Shown piece by piece: positions 19,991 through 28,997 of a stretch of 64,000 bases of DNA. Location of the stretch: the NCBI GenBank assembly GCA_963710315.1, contig CAVPZW010000005.1:558001-622000 (forward strand), in the 5' to 3' direction. The notes under the pieces are model-generated. The model saw only the letters and a list, made by a program, of their open reading frames with translations. It searched no databases and was not told the DNA's origin. This DNA comes from Palsa-360 sp963710315 (GTDB taxonomy: Bacteria; Acidobacteriota; Terriglobia; Acidiferrales; UBA7541). Positions within the stretch are counted from its first letter, which is position 1; each line of letters begins with the position of its first letter. A program made the position numbers and the translations under genes.

Positions 19991-21004
19991 TCAGGACGCG
20001 GCTGCCGAGGCGTTCGCCAGAGCTTCGAGCTTTTTCAGCTGATCGTCCCCGCCGATCACGATCAGCCAGTCGCCCGCGTGGATAATGGAATCCTCCGTTG
20101 GATTGAAGACCAATTTGCCCGCCCCGCTTTTTATGGCCAATACGATTACACCTGCCTGCTGACGAATCATTGAGTCAGCCAGCTTTTTGCCAACCAGGAC
20201 GGATTGCTCCGGGATTTTGACTTCCCCTATTTCAATGTCCAGCCTTTCCGTGCCGAAGGCAGTGTCGATGAAATCGAGAACATTCGGCCGCAGAAATAAT
20301 TGTGCGATGCGGCGGCCCACAAAGAAATATGGGGATATAACCTGCGTGGCGCCGGCTCTCAAAAGCTTCGACGTGGCCTCTTCCTCGCTAGCGCGCGCAA
20401 TGATCCGCAGGTCTGGCCGAAAACCGCGAGCCGTCAAAATAATGTAAAGGTTTTCGGCGTCAGAGTTGACGGCGGCCACAAATCCGCTGGCACGGTCGAT
20501 CCTGGCCTTGGTTAAAATTTCTTCGCTGGAGGCATTTCCAACGATCACAGGAATTTTTTCGTCTTCGGCCCAGCGTGCGCGGACGGGATCCTTCTCAATG
20601 ATGACGCAACTCTGCCCCCCTTCGCGCAGTTCGCGGGCAACGGTTCGCCCCACACGCCCCGCTCCGCAAATAATGTAGTGATCCGAAAGCTTGGCGAGTT
20701 CGCGTTCCATACGGCGTTTACCGAAGACCTTTCCGAACTCGAATTCTAGCAATGCCTGAGAGAACGTAGCAATCGTAAAGCCCGCCCCAATCACGGATGC
20801 CACGATCAGGAAGGAATTGAAGATTCGGCCCACGTGCGACAAGGCATGAATTTCGCCGTATCCGACGGTGGCCATGGTGGTCAGCGTCATGTAAAAGCCG
20901 TCGAACCACGTCCAGCCCTCGATGAAATGAAATCCCGCGGTGCCAATAAAGACCAGGGCAATCAGGATGGCGATAGCCAGGAATAGGCGGCCCACAGCGT
21001 TCAT
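19991..21004 (-). CDS. Two-TM potassium channel with RCK (TrkA-N/TrkA-C) domains
   Basis: The N-terminus has two transmembrane helices around a pore loop with the K+ selectivity filter TVGYG (about residues 46-50 from the chosen start). A Rossmann RCK-N domain follows (YIICGAGRVGRTVA, then an acidic VIIEKDP). A TrkA-C domain lies near the C-terminus (GEVKIPEQSVLVGKKLADS). The architecture matches MthK/Kch-type channels gated by a cytosolic ligand. ATG at 21004 has GAGG nine bases upstream; longer starts up to 21040 lack one. With the facing antiporter it forms a small K+/cation unit. Confidence 0.9.
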   Translation of the reverse strand: MNAVGRLFLAIAILIALVFIGTAGFHFIEGWTWFDGFYMTLTTMATVGYGEIHALSHVGRIFNSFLIVASVIGAGFTIATFSQALLEFEFGKVFGKRRMERELAKLSDHYIICGAGRVGRTVARELREGGQSCVIIEKDPVRARWAEDEKIPVIVGNASSEEILTKARIDRASGFVAAVNSDAENLYIILTARGFRPDLRIIARASEEEATSKLLRAGATQVISPYFFVGRRIAQLFLRPNVLDFIDTAFGTERLDIEIGEVKIPEQSVLVGKKLADSMIRQQAGVIVLAIKSGAGKLVFNPTEDSIIHAGDWLIVIGGDDQLKKLEALANASAAAS

Positions 21005-21393
21005 TTGCGAAATCCTCGGCTGCATTAGCCATAATGTCAAGGTTCGATTTCATGTGCGGCGTGGTTGCGGGTCCCATGAGCCCGCTTTTTGGTGTTGGAT
21101 AGCGCGCAACATTCATCGAGCGTTGCATTGGAATTTCACAACTTTGCATGTAATATCAGTGCTTCAGTGGATTGTTTTGCTTTGGACAGCGTGAGTGGTT
21201 GCGTCGCGATAGCGCCCAGCGCCTCCGGCTTGGGGCCCACGTAGGCCGCCACATGGAAGCCATTCATACCTGGCGTGGCCCTCTCGAAGAAAATTCTCGA
21301 CTTTGGCTTGGGCAGATTGAAAAGTTTGTCTCGGATTGCCGATACTGCGTGTGTGCGGCAATGTGTTGTTTGGACTTTGAAGGAGGAAGCTGA
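21005..21393. other. Intergenic region upstream of the transhydrogenase operon
   Basis: These 389 bases separate the divergent potassium channel gene and pntAA. An AAGGAGG ribosome-binding site sits seven bases before the pntAA ATG. TTGCAT near 21123 and TAATAT near 21151 are weak promoter-like elements with non-ideal spacing. No gene was recognised. Confidence 0.4.
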
Positions 21394-22579
21394 ATGATTG
21401 TTGGTGTTCCTCGAGAAACGTATCCTGGCGAGCGGCGCGTTGCTCTTGTGCCCATCGTCATTCCCAATCTTGCAAAGGCAGGCATGGAAGTTATCGTCGA
21501 AGCCGGCGCGGGTGCGGCGGCGGGATTTCTTGACGCGGAGTACGCAGCCAAGGGCGCGAAGATCGTTGCGGACCGCGCTCAGGTGTTCGCGCAGGCGGAC
21601 ATCGTCGTGCAGATGCTTTGCTACGGATCGAATGACCAGACGGGCCGCGCCGATTTGCCTCTGTTTCGCAGCGGCCAGTTGCTGATAGGTTTTCTGCGCC
21701 CCATGGGATCGCTGGAAACGATTAAAGAGATCGCGGCGTCGGGCGTAACTTCTTTTTCAGTGGAACTGATGCCACGCACCACGCGCGCGCAAAGCATGGA
21801 CGCCCTTTCCTCGATGGGTACGATGTGTGGCTACAAGGCCGTGCTGATCGCCGCGGACACGCTTCCCAAAATCTTCCCCATGCTCACGACCGCCGCCGGC
21901 ACGATTACTCCGGCGCGCGTTCTGGTCATAGGCGCGGGCGTGGCCGGGTTGCAAGCCATCGCCACGGCGCGCAGACTGGGAGCCGTGGTTTCCGCATACG
22001 ATTTGCGGCCGGCAGCCAAGGAACAGGTACAAAGCCTCGGCGGGCGCTTCGTGGAATTGCCTATTGAAGCCAAGGATGCGCAGGACGCCAGCGGCTATGC
22101 CAAGGCGCAGGATGAGGAGTTCTACAGGCGCCAGCGCGAGTTGCTGGGTAAAGTGATCGCCGAAAGCGACGTGGTTATCACCGCGGCTGTCGTGCCGGGC
22201 AAGAAATCTCCCGTACTGGTGACCGAAGAAATGGTAAAGGGAATGGCGCCGGGTTCCGTGATAGTCGATCTGGCGGCCGAGCGCGGAGGCAACTGCGAAC
22301 TCTCCAAGGCCGGCGAGAAAATTGTCGCGCACGGCGTCACCATCATCGGCTATTTCAATTTCGCGTCACACCGTGCCGTACCATGCCAGCCAGATGTACG
22401 CGCGCAATATTTCCGCGTTCCTCAACCTGCTGGTGAAGGACGGAAAGCTTCAGCTCAATCTGCAAGACGACATCATCCAAAGCACTTTGTTGACGCAGGG
22501 AGGGGAAGTGGTCAATCCCCGGGTGCGCGAATTCTTCGCGCTGCCGCCTCTGGTGGCCCAGCAGAAGGGGACAGCCTGA
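21394..22579 (+). CDS. pntAA: NAD(P) transhydrogenase alpha-1 subunit (NAD domain), frameshifted
   Basis: This is the soluble NAD(H)-binding component of the proton-translocating transhydrogenase, related to alanine dehydrogenase. It begins MIVGVPRETYPGERRVAL, has RAQSMDALSSM and the nucleotide fold VLVIGAGVAGLQA, and ends in a segment containing VPYHASQMYARNISAFL. The frame breaks near 22370; removing one base restores about 394 residues ending at 22579. Without that repair the upstream frame runs through pntAB and mimics a fusion. The pntAB start overlaps the repaired stop. Confidence 0.9.
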
Positions 22580-22878
22580 TGATGAAGATGGATCTGATTA
22601 CCAGCCTCTATGTATTCATGTTGGCCGCGATTATTGGCCTGGAAGTGATTCGCCGCGTGTCGCCGCTCTTGCACACGCCGCTGATGTCTCTGACCAACGC
22701 GCTGGACGCCATCGCCGTTGTCGGAGCAATCCTCCTGGCGGGCGAACACAAGACCACGTTCTCCACGGTGCTTGGCACCATCGCCATTGTCGCCGCCACC
22801 AGTAACGTGGTGGGTGGTTTCTTCATCACCGACCGAATGCTGAAAATGTTCAAAGCGAGCCGCGGCCCGAAACCATGA
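22579..22878 (+). CDS. pntAB: NAD(P) transhydrogenase alpha-2 subunit (membrane)
   Basis: This protein of about 99 residues has three hydrophobic helices (LYVFMLAAIIGLEVI, then ALDAIAVVGAILLAG and FSTVLGTIAIVAATSNVVGG), as in PntAB of three-subunit enzymes. It forms part of the proton channel. Two in-frame ATGs at 22579 and 22582 are possible starts; the first overlaps the pntAA stop. Its stop overlaps the pntB start (ATGA). Confidence 0.9.
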   Translation: MMKMDLITSLYVFMLAAIIGLEVIRRVSPLLHTPLMSLTNALDAIAVVGAILLAGEHKTTFSTVLGTIAIVAATSNVVGGFFITDRMLKMFKASRGPKP

Positions 22879-24275
22879 CACCCTTTCCCGGAACTGACAC
22901 GATCATAGAACTCACCTACCTCGTCGCCACGGCGCTGTTCATCATTTCCCTGAAATGGATGAGCTCGCCCACCACGGCGCGGCACGGCGTCTGGGCCGGC
23001 GAGGTCGGCATGCTCCTGGCCATCGTGGGCACTTTGCTCAATCGCAATATCGTGGACTACAAGTGGGTCGCCATCGCGCTGGTGCTGGGCACCATCATTG
23101 GCGTTCCCCTCGGCAAAGTGCAGATGACGGCTGTACCGCAACGAACCGCGCTCAGCCACGCGTTCGGCGCCTGCTGCGTCACACTGGTCGGCACGGCGGA
23201 ATTCTATTTGCGCGCGCCCGCGGTTCCCAAGTTCATGATGTCCGTTTTGTCCATGGAAGTGATTCTAGGCTCGCTGACGTTTACGGGCAGCTTGATGGCC
23301 GCCGGAAAATTGCAGGAGATTCTGCCGCAGCGCCCCATTCTCTTCAAGGGCCAGAACATCGTCAATCTTGGCATGCTCCTCGTGGCCATCGGCCTGGCGG
23401 TATTTCTTGTCTTTCATCCGGATCACACCTATTTGTTTCCGCTGCTTCTCGCCATTCCATTGCTGTTCGGCGTGATGATGATCATCCCCATCGGCGGCGC
23501 CGATATGCCAACGGTGATTTCGCTGCTGAACGCGTACGCCGGGCTTTCCGCCTCCGCCATGGGATTTGTGCTGGATAGCAAGCTGCTGATCGTCGCGGGC
23601 GCTTTGGACGGCGCTTCCGGTTTGGTGCTCTCCGTGAACATGTCCAAGGCCATGAACCGCTCGTTTTCCAATGTGCTTTTTGGCGGCTTTGGACAGGAGC
23701 AGGCCGGCGCGAAGGGCGACAAGGAAGCGAAGCCGGTTCGCAGCGCTTCGCCCGAAGAGGCCGCCGAAATTCTGGCGGTGGCCAGCAAAGTGGTCATCGT
23801 GCCCGGCTACGGCATGGCCGTGGCGCAGGCGCAGCACAAAGTGCGCGAGCTTTACGACATTCTGACCAAGCGCGGCATCGACGTGAAATTTGCGATTCAC
23901 CCCGTCGCGGGCCGCATGCCCGGCCACATGAACGTGCTGCTGGCCGAGGCGGACATTCCCTACGACAAGCTGCTGGACATGGACGAAATCAACGGCGAGT
24001 TTCCGCAGACCGACGTGGCCCTGATCATCGGCGCCAACGACGTTACCAATCCCGCCGCGCGCACCGATTCCACAAGCCCCATTTTCGGCATGCCGATTCT
24101 GGATGTGGACAAAGCGCATACCGTGATGGTCATCAAGCGCAGCATGGCTGCGGGTTTCGCAGGAATCGACAATCCCCTCTACTACCTGGACAAAACCCTG
24201 ATGCTCTTCGGAGATGCCAAGGGCTTCGTAGGTTCCATCGTCCGCGAACTTTCTGGCGGCGGTGGCCACGGATAA
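22875..24275 (+). CDS. pntB: NAD(P) transhydrogenase beta subunit
   Basis: The 466-residue subunit has about eight N-terminal transmembrane helices. The C-terminal NADP(H)-binding domain contains VVIVPGYGMAVAQAQ, AIHPVAGRMPGHMNVLLAEA and VIGANDVTNPAA-like family motifs (here IIGANDVTNPAA). It couples hydride transfer from NADH to NADP+ with inward proton movement, supplying NADPH. It overlaps pntAB by four bases and is followed by a strong terminator hairpin. Confidence 0.95.
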   Translation: MTPFPGTDTIIELTYLVATALFIISLKWMSSPTTARHGVWAGEVGMLLAIVGTLLNRNIVDYKWVAIALVLGTIIGVPLGKVQMTAVPQRTALSHAFGACCVTLVGTAEFYLRAPAVPKFMMSVLSMEVILGSLTFTGSLMAAGKLQEILPQRPILFKGQNIVNLGMLLVAIGLAVFLVFHPDHTYLFPLLLAIPLLFGVMMIIPIGGADMPTVISLLNAYAGLSASAMGFVLDSKLLIVAGALDGASGLVLSVNMSKAMNRSFSNVLFGGFGQEQAGAKGDKEAKPVRSASPEEAAEILAVASKVVIVPGYGMAVAQAQHKVRELYDILTKRGIDVKFAIHPVAGRMPGHMNVLLAEADIPYDKLLDMDEINGEFPQTDVALIIGANDVTNPAARTDSTSPIFGMPILDVDKAHTVMVIKRSMAAGFAGIDNPLYYLDKTLMLFGDAKGFVGSIVRELSGGGGHG

Positions 24276-24310
24276 GATTTGGCCGTAGAAGTTTGGTCTT
24301 TGGGTTGGAT

Positions 24311-24347
24311 GCCCCATTCTTGCGGGTTCGCAAGGGTGGGGCTTTTT
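24311..24347 (+). terminator. Rho-independent terminator of the pnt operon
   Basis: GCCCCATTCTTGCG and CGCAAGGGTGGGGC form a 14-pair stem (with one mismatch) around a GGTT loop, followed directly by TTTTTG. It lies 35 bases after the pntB stop and just before the convergent MFS gene's stop. Confidence 0.85.
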
Positions 24348-24349
24348 GT

Positions 24350-25783
24350 TTATGCCGCGGAAGTTTTTTCCTGCACGGGACTCAAGCGGTGTCCGGTAAC
24401 CGCCGCGCCCGCTTCTGGAGCGAGTGTGAAGCAGTCGATGGTTCCGAGGAGCGTCAATCCGGCGACTAGAAGAAATGCGATGTGAAATTCCTTGGTGGTG
24501 GGAGCTCCATGCACATTGCCATCCAGCAATCCGGCGGTACGAAGCGCGATGGCGCCCACGGCCACGCCCATGCCCATGGACATTTGCGTGATCATGCTGA
24601 AAAAACTGGTGGCCGAACTCAGGTCCGGCTTGGGTACGTCGGCGAAGGAAAGTGTTGACAAGCATGTGAACTGCATGGAGCGGCACAAGCCATTCACGAA
24701 GAGCACCGCAAGAATGATGGCCCTCGGCGTCGCGGGGAAGAGCAAGGAGCAACCCAGCATCAGAATCGCCGTTAGCATCCCGTTCCAGATCAACACAGAG
24801 CGGAATCCGAAACGCCGGAGCATGAACGTGGTGGCTGGTTTCATGCTCAAATTACCCGCAAACAAGCCCAGCATGAACATTCCCGATTGAAATGCACTCA
24901 GCCCAAATCCCACCTGGAACATCAAGGGAAGCAAAAACGGAGACACGCTGATGGATGCACGAAAGAGCGATCCTCCCTCGATGGTGATTGCGAATGTTTT
25001 GATCTTGAGCAGGTCAAGTTTTAGCAACGGAGTCGGCGTGCGTCGCAAATGCATCACGGCCAGCACGGCCAGCAGGCCCCCGCAAGCCAGGTAAATCGAT
25101 GGTGTTTTCCATGTTGCGTCTGTACGGCCCACAAGTTCCATGCCGTACATAAACGTCACGCAGGCCGTGCTGCTGAGCGCAAAGCCGATCCAATCGAACG
25201 GCTTCACTTCGTCCTCCCGCAGGTTGGGAATCCACAGAATGGAAAGCGCCATCCCGATGATCCCGAGCGGCACGTTGAGATAGAAGATCCAGTGCCACGA
25301 AAAATAAGTGGTGATGTAGCCGCCGACGGGAGGCCCCACGACGGGCGCGACCAGCGCCGGCCAGGTAATATAAGCGATGGCCTCCATCAGCTTGTGTTTT
25401 TCCGTGGTGCGCAGCACCACCAGCCGCCCAACAGGAACCATCATCGCGCCGCCGATTCCTTGAAGGATGCGCGCCGAGGTGAACGCCATAATTCCGTTGC
25501 TCAATCCGCAAAGAACGGAAGCAAAAGTAAAGACCGCAATGGCCGAAACGAAGACCGAGCGCGCCCCAACTCTGTCCGCAACCCAACCGCTAATAGGAAT
25601 AAAAACGGCCAGCATCAGCAAATAGGCAGTCATCCCGATATTGAGATCCACCGGGCTTACATGGAACGACTTGCCCATCTGAGGCAGCGCTGTGGCGATG
25701 ACCGTGCCGTCCAGATTTTCCATGAAGAACGCCGTGGCAACCAAAATGGAGATTAAAGTGGATTTTTGGAATAGAGGCGACAT
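24350..25783 (-). CDS. DHA2-family (EmrB/QacA-like) MFS drug exporter
   Basis: The 477-residue protein has about fourteen transmembrane segments. The DHA2 fingerprints are LDGTVIATALPQM in helix 1, GWVADRVGARSVF (motif A), RILQGIGGAMMVP and the motif-C-like GPPVGGYI. Family members export amphipathic drugs or toxic metabolites with proton antiport. No membrane-fusion (EmrA) partner or regulator is adjacent. Confidence 0.9.
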   Translation of the reverse strand: MSPLFQKSTLISILVATAFFMENLDGTVIATALPQMGKSFHVSPVDLNIGMTAYLLMLAVFIPISGWVADRVGARSVFVSAIAVFTFASVLCGLSNGIMAFTSARILQGIGGAMMVPVGRLVVLRTTEKHKLMEAIAYITWPALVAPVVGPPVGGYITTYFSWHWIFYLNVPLGIIGMALSILWIPNLREDEVKPFDWIGFALSSTACVTFMYGMELVGRTDATWKTPSIYLACGGLLAVLAVMHLRRTPTPLLKLDLLKIKTFAITIEGGSLFRASISVSPFLLPLMFQVGFGLSAFQSGMFMLGLFAGNLSMKPATTFMLRRFGFRSVLIWNGMLTAILMLGCSLLFPATPRAIILAVLFVNGLCRSMQFTCLSTLSFADVPKPDLSSATSFFSMITQMSMGMGVAVGAIALRTAGLLDGNVHGAPTTKEFHIAFLLVAGLTLLGTIDCFTLAPEAGAAVTGHRLSPVQEKTSAA

Positions 25784-26089
25784 TACTCTGGGTGACCTGT
25801 GCGAGCCTCAGTGGCAGTTTGTGCGCGTGAAAGCTAGTGCCGCTGCCCGTAAACTCTACGTGGCCACAAAACTTTTGTAAAGGGAGGCGGGCGCTGGGTA
25901 GTGACTCCGTTTGAATTACTGCAAGACAAAGACTGCCCGCCCGAAAAGCGGGCGGCCGCTACAAAACCAACCCTCCCAATGTGTTGCGGTTTCGTAGCGG
26001 CCTCTCCGTCCCAGGCTTTTCGGGACGGAGAGGGCACGTTCCACCGCAAAGTGAGTCACTGCCGAGCGCTGGAATAGTGCTTTGCGCCG
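25784..26089. other. Spacer holding a MITE-like palindromic element
   Basis: The gap between the MFS and PilZ genes is mostly occupied by the repeat described at 25891-26069. The first 100 bases are presumably the MFS promoter region, but no clear -35/-10 pair was seen. Confidence 0.4.
25891..26069. repeat. MITE-like element with 17-bp terminal inverted repeats
   Basis: GCGCTGGGTAGTGACTC at 25891-25907 matches the complement of 26053-26069 at 15 of 17 positions. Inside are two strong hairpins, GCCCGCCCGAAAAGCGGGCGGC and one built on CTCCGTCCC/GGGACGGAG at about 26003-26030. The second hairpin and its flanks recur near 48517-48567. No open frame lies within it, and no convincing target-site duplication was seen. 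Confidence 0.6.
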
Positions 26090-26533
26090 TTAGACAAACT
26101 CCATCTCGAAGGGAGCGGGCGCCAAAGTGGCGAGATGTATGGTCAGGCGCCTTTTCGATAGGGCGGAGACTTTCGTGAAGTGAATCCCCATGCCTTGCTG
26201 GTCCACCGAGTGGCGGACGATCCCCTCCAGTTCAATTTCCGAATGCCCGGCTCGAAGGATGAAGACAATTTCCGATCCGGCCGGCAGCGGATCCGGGTCC
26301 AGGGCATAAACGCCCTCCATGCTCATGTCCCGGACAGGCGCCGATCGTTCATCATAAATGATGAAATCGCCGGGCTTGGCCTGGAATCGCTGAATGGCGC
26401 GTCTATCTTTTTTAGGCATAGTCTCTGGCTGGCTCTCGCGTCGAGGAATTTGAGCGAACTCTCTCCAACCCACGCGCTGCTGGCCTGCCTCCCAACAATA
26501 TTTCCCGCCCGGCGTCCGCCAGGCAAGTTCCAT
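26090..26533 (-). CDS. PilZ-domain protein
   Basis: The C-terminal 100 residues resemble a PilZ domain: KKDRRAIQRF is the basic N-terminal c-di-GMP loop (RxxxR-like), and SMEGVYALDPDPLPAGSEI corresponds to the conserved (D/N)xSxxG turn region. It probably senses cyclic di-GMP or acts as a degenerate PilZ adaptor. The first 38 residues are atypical; a start at the internal Met near 26419 (MPKKDRRA) is an alternative. No flagellar or polysaccharide genes lie next to it. Confidence 0.6.
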   Translation of the reverse strand: MELAWRTPGGKYCWEAGQQRVGWREFAQIPRRESQPETMPKKDRRAIQRFQAKPGDFIIYDERSAPVRDMSMEGVYALDPDPLPAGSEIVFILRAGHSEIELEGIVRHSVDQQGMGIHFTKVSALSKRRLTIHLATLAPAPFEMEFV

Positions 26534-26728
26534 GATCTCAAATTGTCCGATGCGAGGCTGGCCGATCGACTGCTTTCGCTACCGGAAAGGTATTGCCTGA
26601 TTGGCGAACGCTTTCCGATGGCCAAGCCGTTCGGGGATGGGCGACAAGCTAACTCATGGAGAAAATTTGCAAATTGGGGAGCGAAATGCAACCCCCGCAA
26701 AGCAAAAGGAATCGCCGATTCGAATCTC

Positions 26729-27934
26729 TTAGAAAGCCTCTTGGAGGAGCCGCAGCAAATCGCTTTCGTCGAAGGGAACGGGACTATTATCCAGAAGTCT
26801 TTTAACTGTGGAGGCCATCTTTGAAAGTTGAGGAAGCTGTTCTTCCTTTACGCCCAACGCGCGCAGTCCTTTGGGGATTCCCACTTTCGCGGCCAGTTTC
26901 TCGACAAGTCCGGCAGCTTGGGCGGCAGCGTCGGCATCGGGCTTTGAATTCAGGGCCGCATCCAGGCTGCGTGCGATGAAGGCCATTTCTTCAATGCGCG
27001 AGGGTGCGATGCGCCTCATTACCGTGGGCAACAGCATGGCATTTCCCAAACCATGTGGCGTGTGCGTTGCTTCTCCAACGGGATACTGCAGTGCATGCAC
27101 GGCCGCCGTTCCCGAGGCTGAGAACGCCATTCCCGCAAGCAGGCTCGCGAGAGCCATTTCCTGGCGAGCCGTGCGGTCGTTGGGCTGCGCAACCGCCGTT
27201 GGAAGATATCGTGTGATTGCGGAAATCGCTTTGGTGGCGAGCACGTCCGACTTTGGATTCTTGCCGACGAAGATCGCGCTCGGAGAGCAATCGGTGCGAA
27301 CGCGTGCGCAGAACGATTCAATTGCGTGTACCAGCGCATCCATTCCGGAATGGGCCGTCACGCTTGCCGGACAGGAAACCGTCAACGCAGGATCCACGAT
27401 GGCCCACTTCGGAATCAGAGCCCGCGATGCGATGCCCACTTTCATTGCGCGTTCCGGGTCGGCCACAACCGCGACCGGGCTTACTTCCGATCCGGTACCC
27501 GCAGTGGTTGAAATCGCCACCACCGGAGCAATTGGCCCGGGAACATTGTGTTCGCCATAGTAGGCGGAGAGCGGGCCGGGATGCTTCAGCAGAAGAGCCA
27601 CGGCTTTCGAAAGATCCAGGTTGCTGCCGCCGCCCAGACCAACCACCACGTCTGGCGCATATGCCTGTGCTACAGCGGCGGCTCGCTCAATGGTCTGAAG
27701 ATCGACCTCGGGCTGCCCGCCGTCAAATACTTTTATCTCGGCCTTGCCCTCCGCGAGGTGCGCCAATACCGTTTCGCATACGCCGGCCTTAACCATGTTC
27801 TGGTCCGTACAAACCAGCACTCGAGGGCCGAATTCGCGCGCAACGTCACGCAGCACGCCGGCTGCGCCCCATCCAAAAAATATTCTGCCCGCGGTGGAAA
27901 ATCCCAGGACATGATTGCTGAATTCAGAATTCAT
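26729..27934 (-). CDS. Iron-containing (group III) alcohol dehydrogenase
   Basis: The 401-residue protein has the group III fold. The N-terminal NAD(P) region carries VVVGLGGGSNLDLSKA, STTAGTGSEVSPVAVV follows, and the C-terminal metal site has HSGMDALVHAIESF and ATHTPHGLGNAMLLP with the conserved histidines. It would oxidise an alcohol or reduce an aldehyde or ketone; the substrate is unknown. The start overlaps the end of the upstream Ldh-family gene by 11 bases. It is the last gene of a four-gene catabolic run. Confidence 0.88.
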   Translation of the reverse strand: MNSEFSNHVLGFSTAGRIFFGWGAAGVLRDVAREFGPRVLVCTDQNMVKAGVCETVLAHLAEGKAEIKVFDGGQPEVDLQTIERAAAVAQAYAPDVVVGLGGGSNLDLSKAVALLLKHPGPLSAYYGEHNVPGPIAPVVAISTTAGTGSEVSPVAVVADPERAMKVGIASRALIPKWAIVDPALTVSCPASVTAHSGMDALVHAIESFCARVRTDCSPSAIFVGKNPKSDVLATKAISAITRYLPTAVAQPNDRTARQEMALASLLAGMAFSASGTAAVHALQYPVGEATHTPHGLGNAMLLPTVMRRIAPSRIEEMAFIARSLDAALNSKPDADAAAQAAGLVEKLAAKVGIPKGLRALGVKEEQLPQLSKMASTVKRLLDNSPVPFDESDLLRLLQEAF

Positions 27935-28964
27935 TTTTGAGCCTTTCCGCCGCGAGCCAAACTTCCTTGGGAAGAGGGATTCCCGAGCGCATTCGCTCTT
28001 CTCGAAGATGCCGCGCCCGGTCGCCGGGCACGATCACACTCTCGCAATCCTTCTGTGGCGGCGAGCTGCGAAGTTCATCGAGGTAGGATGCCACGCGGCT
28101 CGCAAGCATCGGTCCGCCGGGAAATGCCGCAGGGCTCAACAAAAGGAAAAAATCACCTTTGGTGCAGCGAAACTCCGTATCCAAAGTGCCAAGTACCAGC
28201 CGCCCGATTTCGCCGCCCGGCAAAAGTCCGGCAAGTATTCCGATGGAAATGCCGAGACCGTATCCCTTGGCGCCAGCCACGGGAGTGAGCGAGCCTTTCA
28301 AGGCTGCATCCGGATCCGTGGTTGGATTGCCTTCGGCATCAATCGCCCATCCCAGAGGAATTGCTTCGCCGCGATGTTTGCTGGCATAGATTTTGCCGAT
28401 TGCGCTGGTGGAGGTGGCCATATCGAATACGAACGGCGCCGTATCGCTCGGAATGCCAATGGCGATCGGATTTGTGCCAACCAGCGCTTTCGCGCCGCCA
28501 TGCGGATGAACAAGAGCTTCGCTTTCCGTCATGGCGATACAGATAAGTCCTTGGCGCGCACGTTTCTCGCAGTAATACCCGATCATCCCGATGTGGCTGC
28601 TGTTGCGAATCGCCACCGCCACGATTCCCCTCTGCTTTAGCGCGGGCGTTGCCCGTTCCAGAGCGCTCTCGGCAACAAAGGGACCCAGGCCATCCTTTCC
28701 GTTGACGCTCAGAACGGAATCCGCCGTCCAGATGTAGTCTGGATCGGCATTGACGCGGATGAGGTGTTTCTTGATGCGCGTGGCCAAAACCGGCAGGCGC
28801 TGCAAACCATGGGAATGATGGCCGCGAAGATCCGCTTCGGTCAGAACGTCCGCTTGAATGGAGCATTCGAGCTGGTTGGCTCCAAGCTTTGAAAGAACGT
28901 AAACGATTGTCGCGCGCACGTCTTCGCAAGAAACGACAACTGAATTTTCAATGGGAATGGTCAT
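27924..28964 (-). CDS. Ldh-family (malate/lactate/ureidoglycolate-type) NAD(P) oxidoreductase
   Basis: The 346-residue protein belongs to the LDH2/MDG family, unrelated to classic Rossmann malate dehydrogenases. Visible motifs are RGHHSHGLQRLP (catalytic His region), SSHIGMIGYY and GTNPIAIGIP with FVFDMATS. The family includes malate, sulfolactate, 2,3-diketogulonate and ureidoglycolate dehydrogenases, so the exact substrate is open. The gene lies between the isochorismatase-like hydrolase and the iron alcohol dehydrogenase in one operon. Confidence 0.85.
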   Translation of the reverse strand: MTIPIENSVVVSCEDVRATIVYVLSKLGANQLECSIQADVLTEADLRGHHSHGLQRLPVLATRIKKHLIRVNADPDYIWTADSVLSVNGKDGLGPFVAESALERATPALKQRGIVAVAIRNSSHIGMIGYYCEKRARQGLICIAMTESEALVHPHGGAKALVGTNPIAIGIPSDTAPFVFDMATSTSAIGKIYASKHRGEAIPLGWAIDAEGNPTTDPDAALKGSLTPVAGAKGYGLGISIGILAGLLPGGEIGRLVLGTLDTEFRCTKGDFFLLLSPAAFPGGPMLASRVASYLDELRSSPPQKDCESVIVPGDRARHLREERMRSGIPLPKEVWLAAERLKNEF

Positions 28965-28997
28965 GCATTCTCTATTGTGGCGGCTATCTTACCCAAG

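Noticed and set aside
21394..22878. Single fused PntA protein
   Set aside because: Caused by a one-base insertion near 22370; the native PntAA C-terminus lies in the next frame and PntAB starts separately at 22579.
23265..24752. Long open frame (495 codons) antisense to pntB
   Set aside because: Composition is a shadow of pntB (His-, Arg- and Gly-rich), and it crosses the pnt terminator.
26729..27934. Maleylacetate reductase linked to the intradiol dioxygenase pathway
   Set aside because: Length (401) and motifs fit general group III Fe-alcohol dehydrogenases, and the gene is 25 kb away from the dioxygenase.
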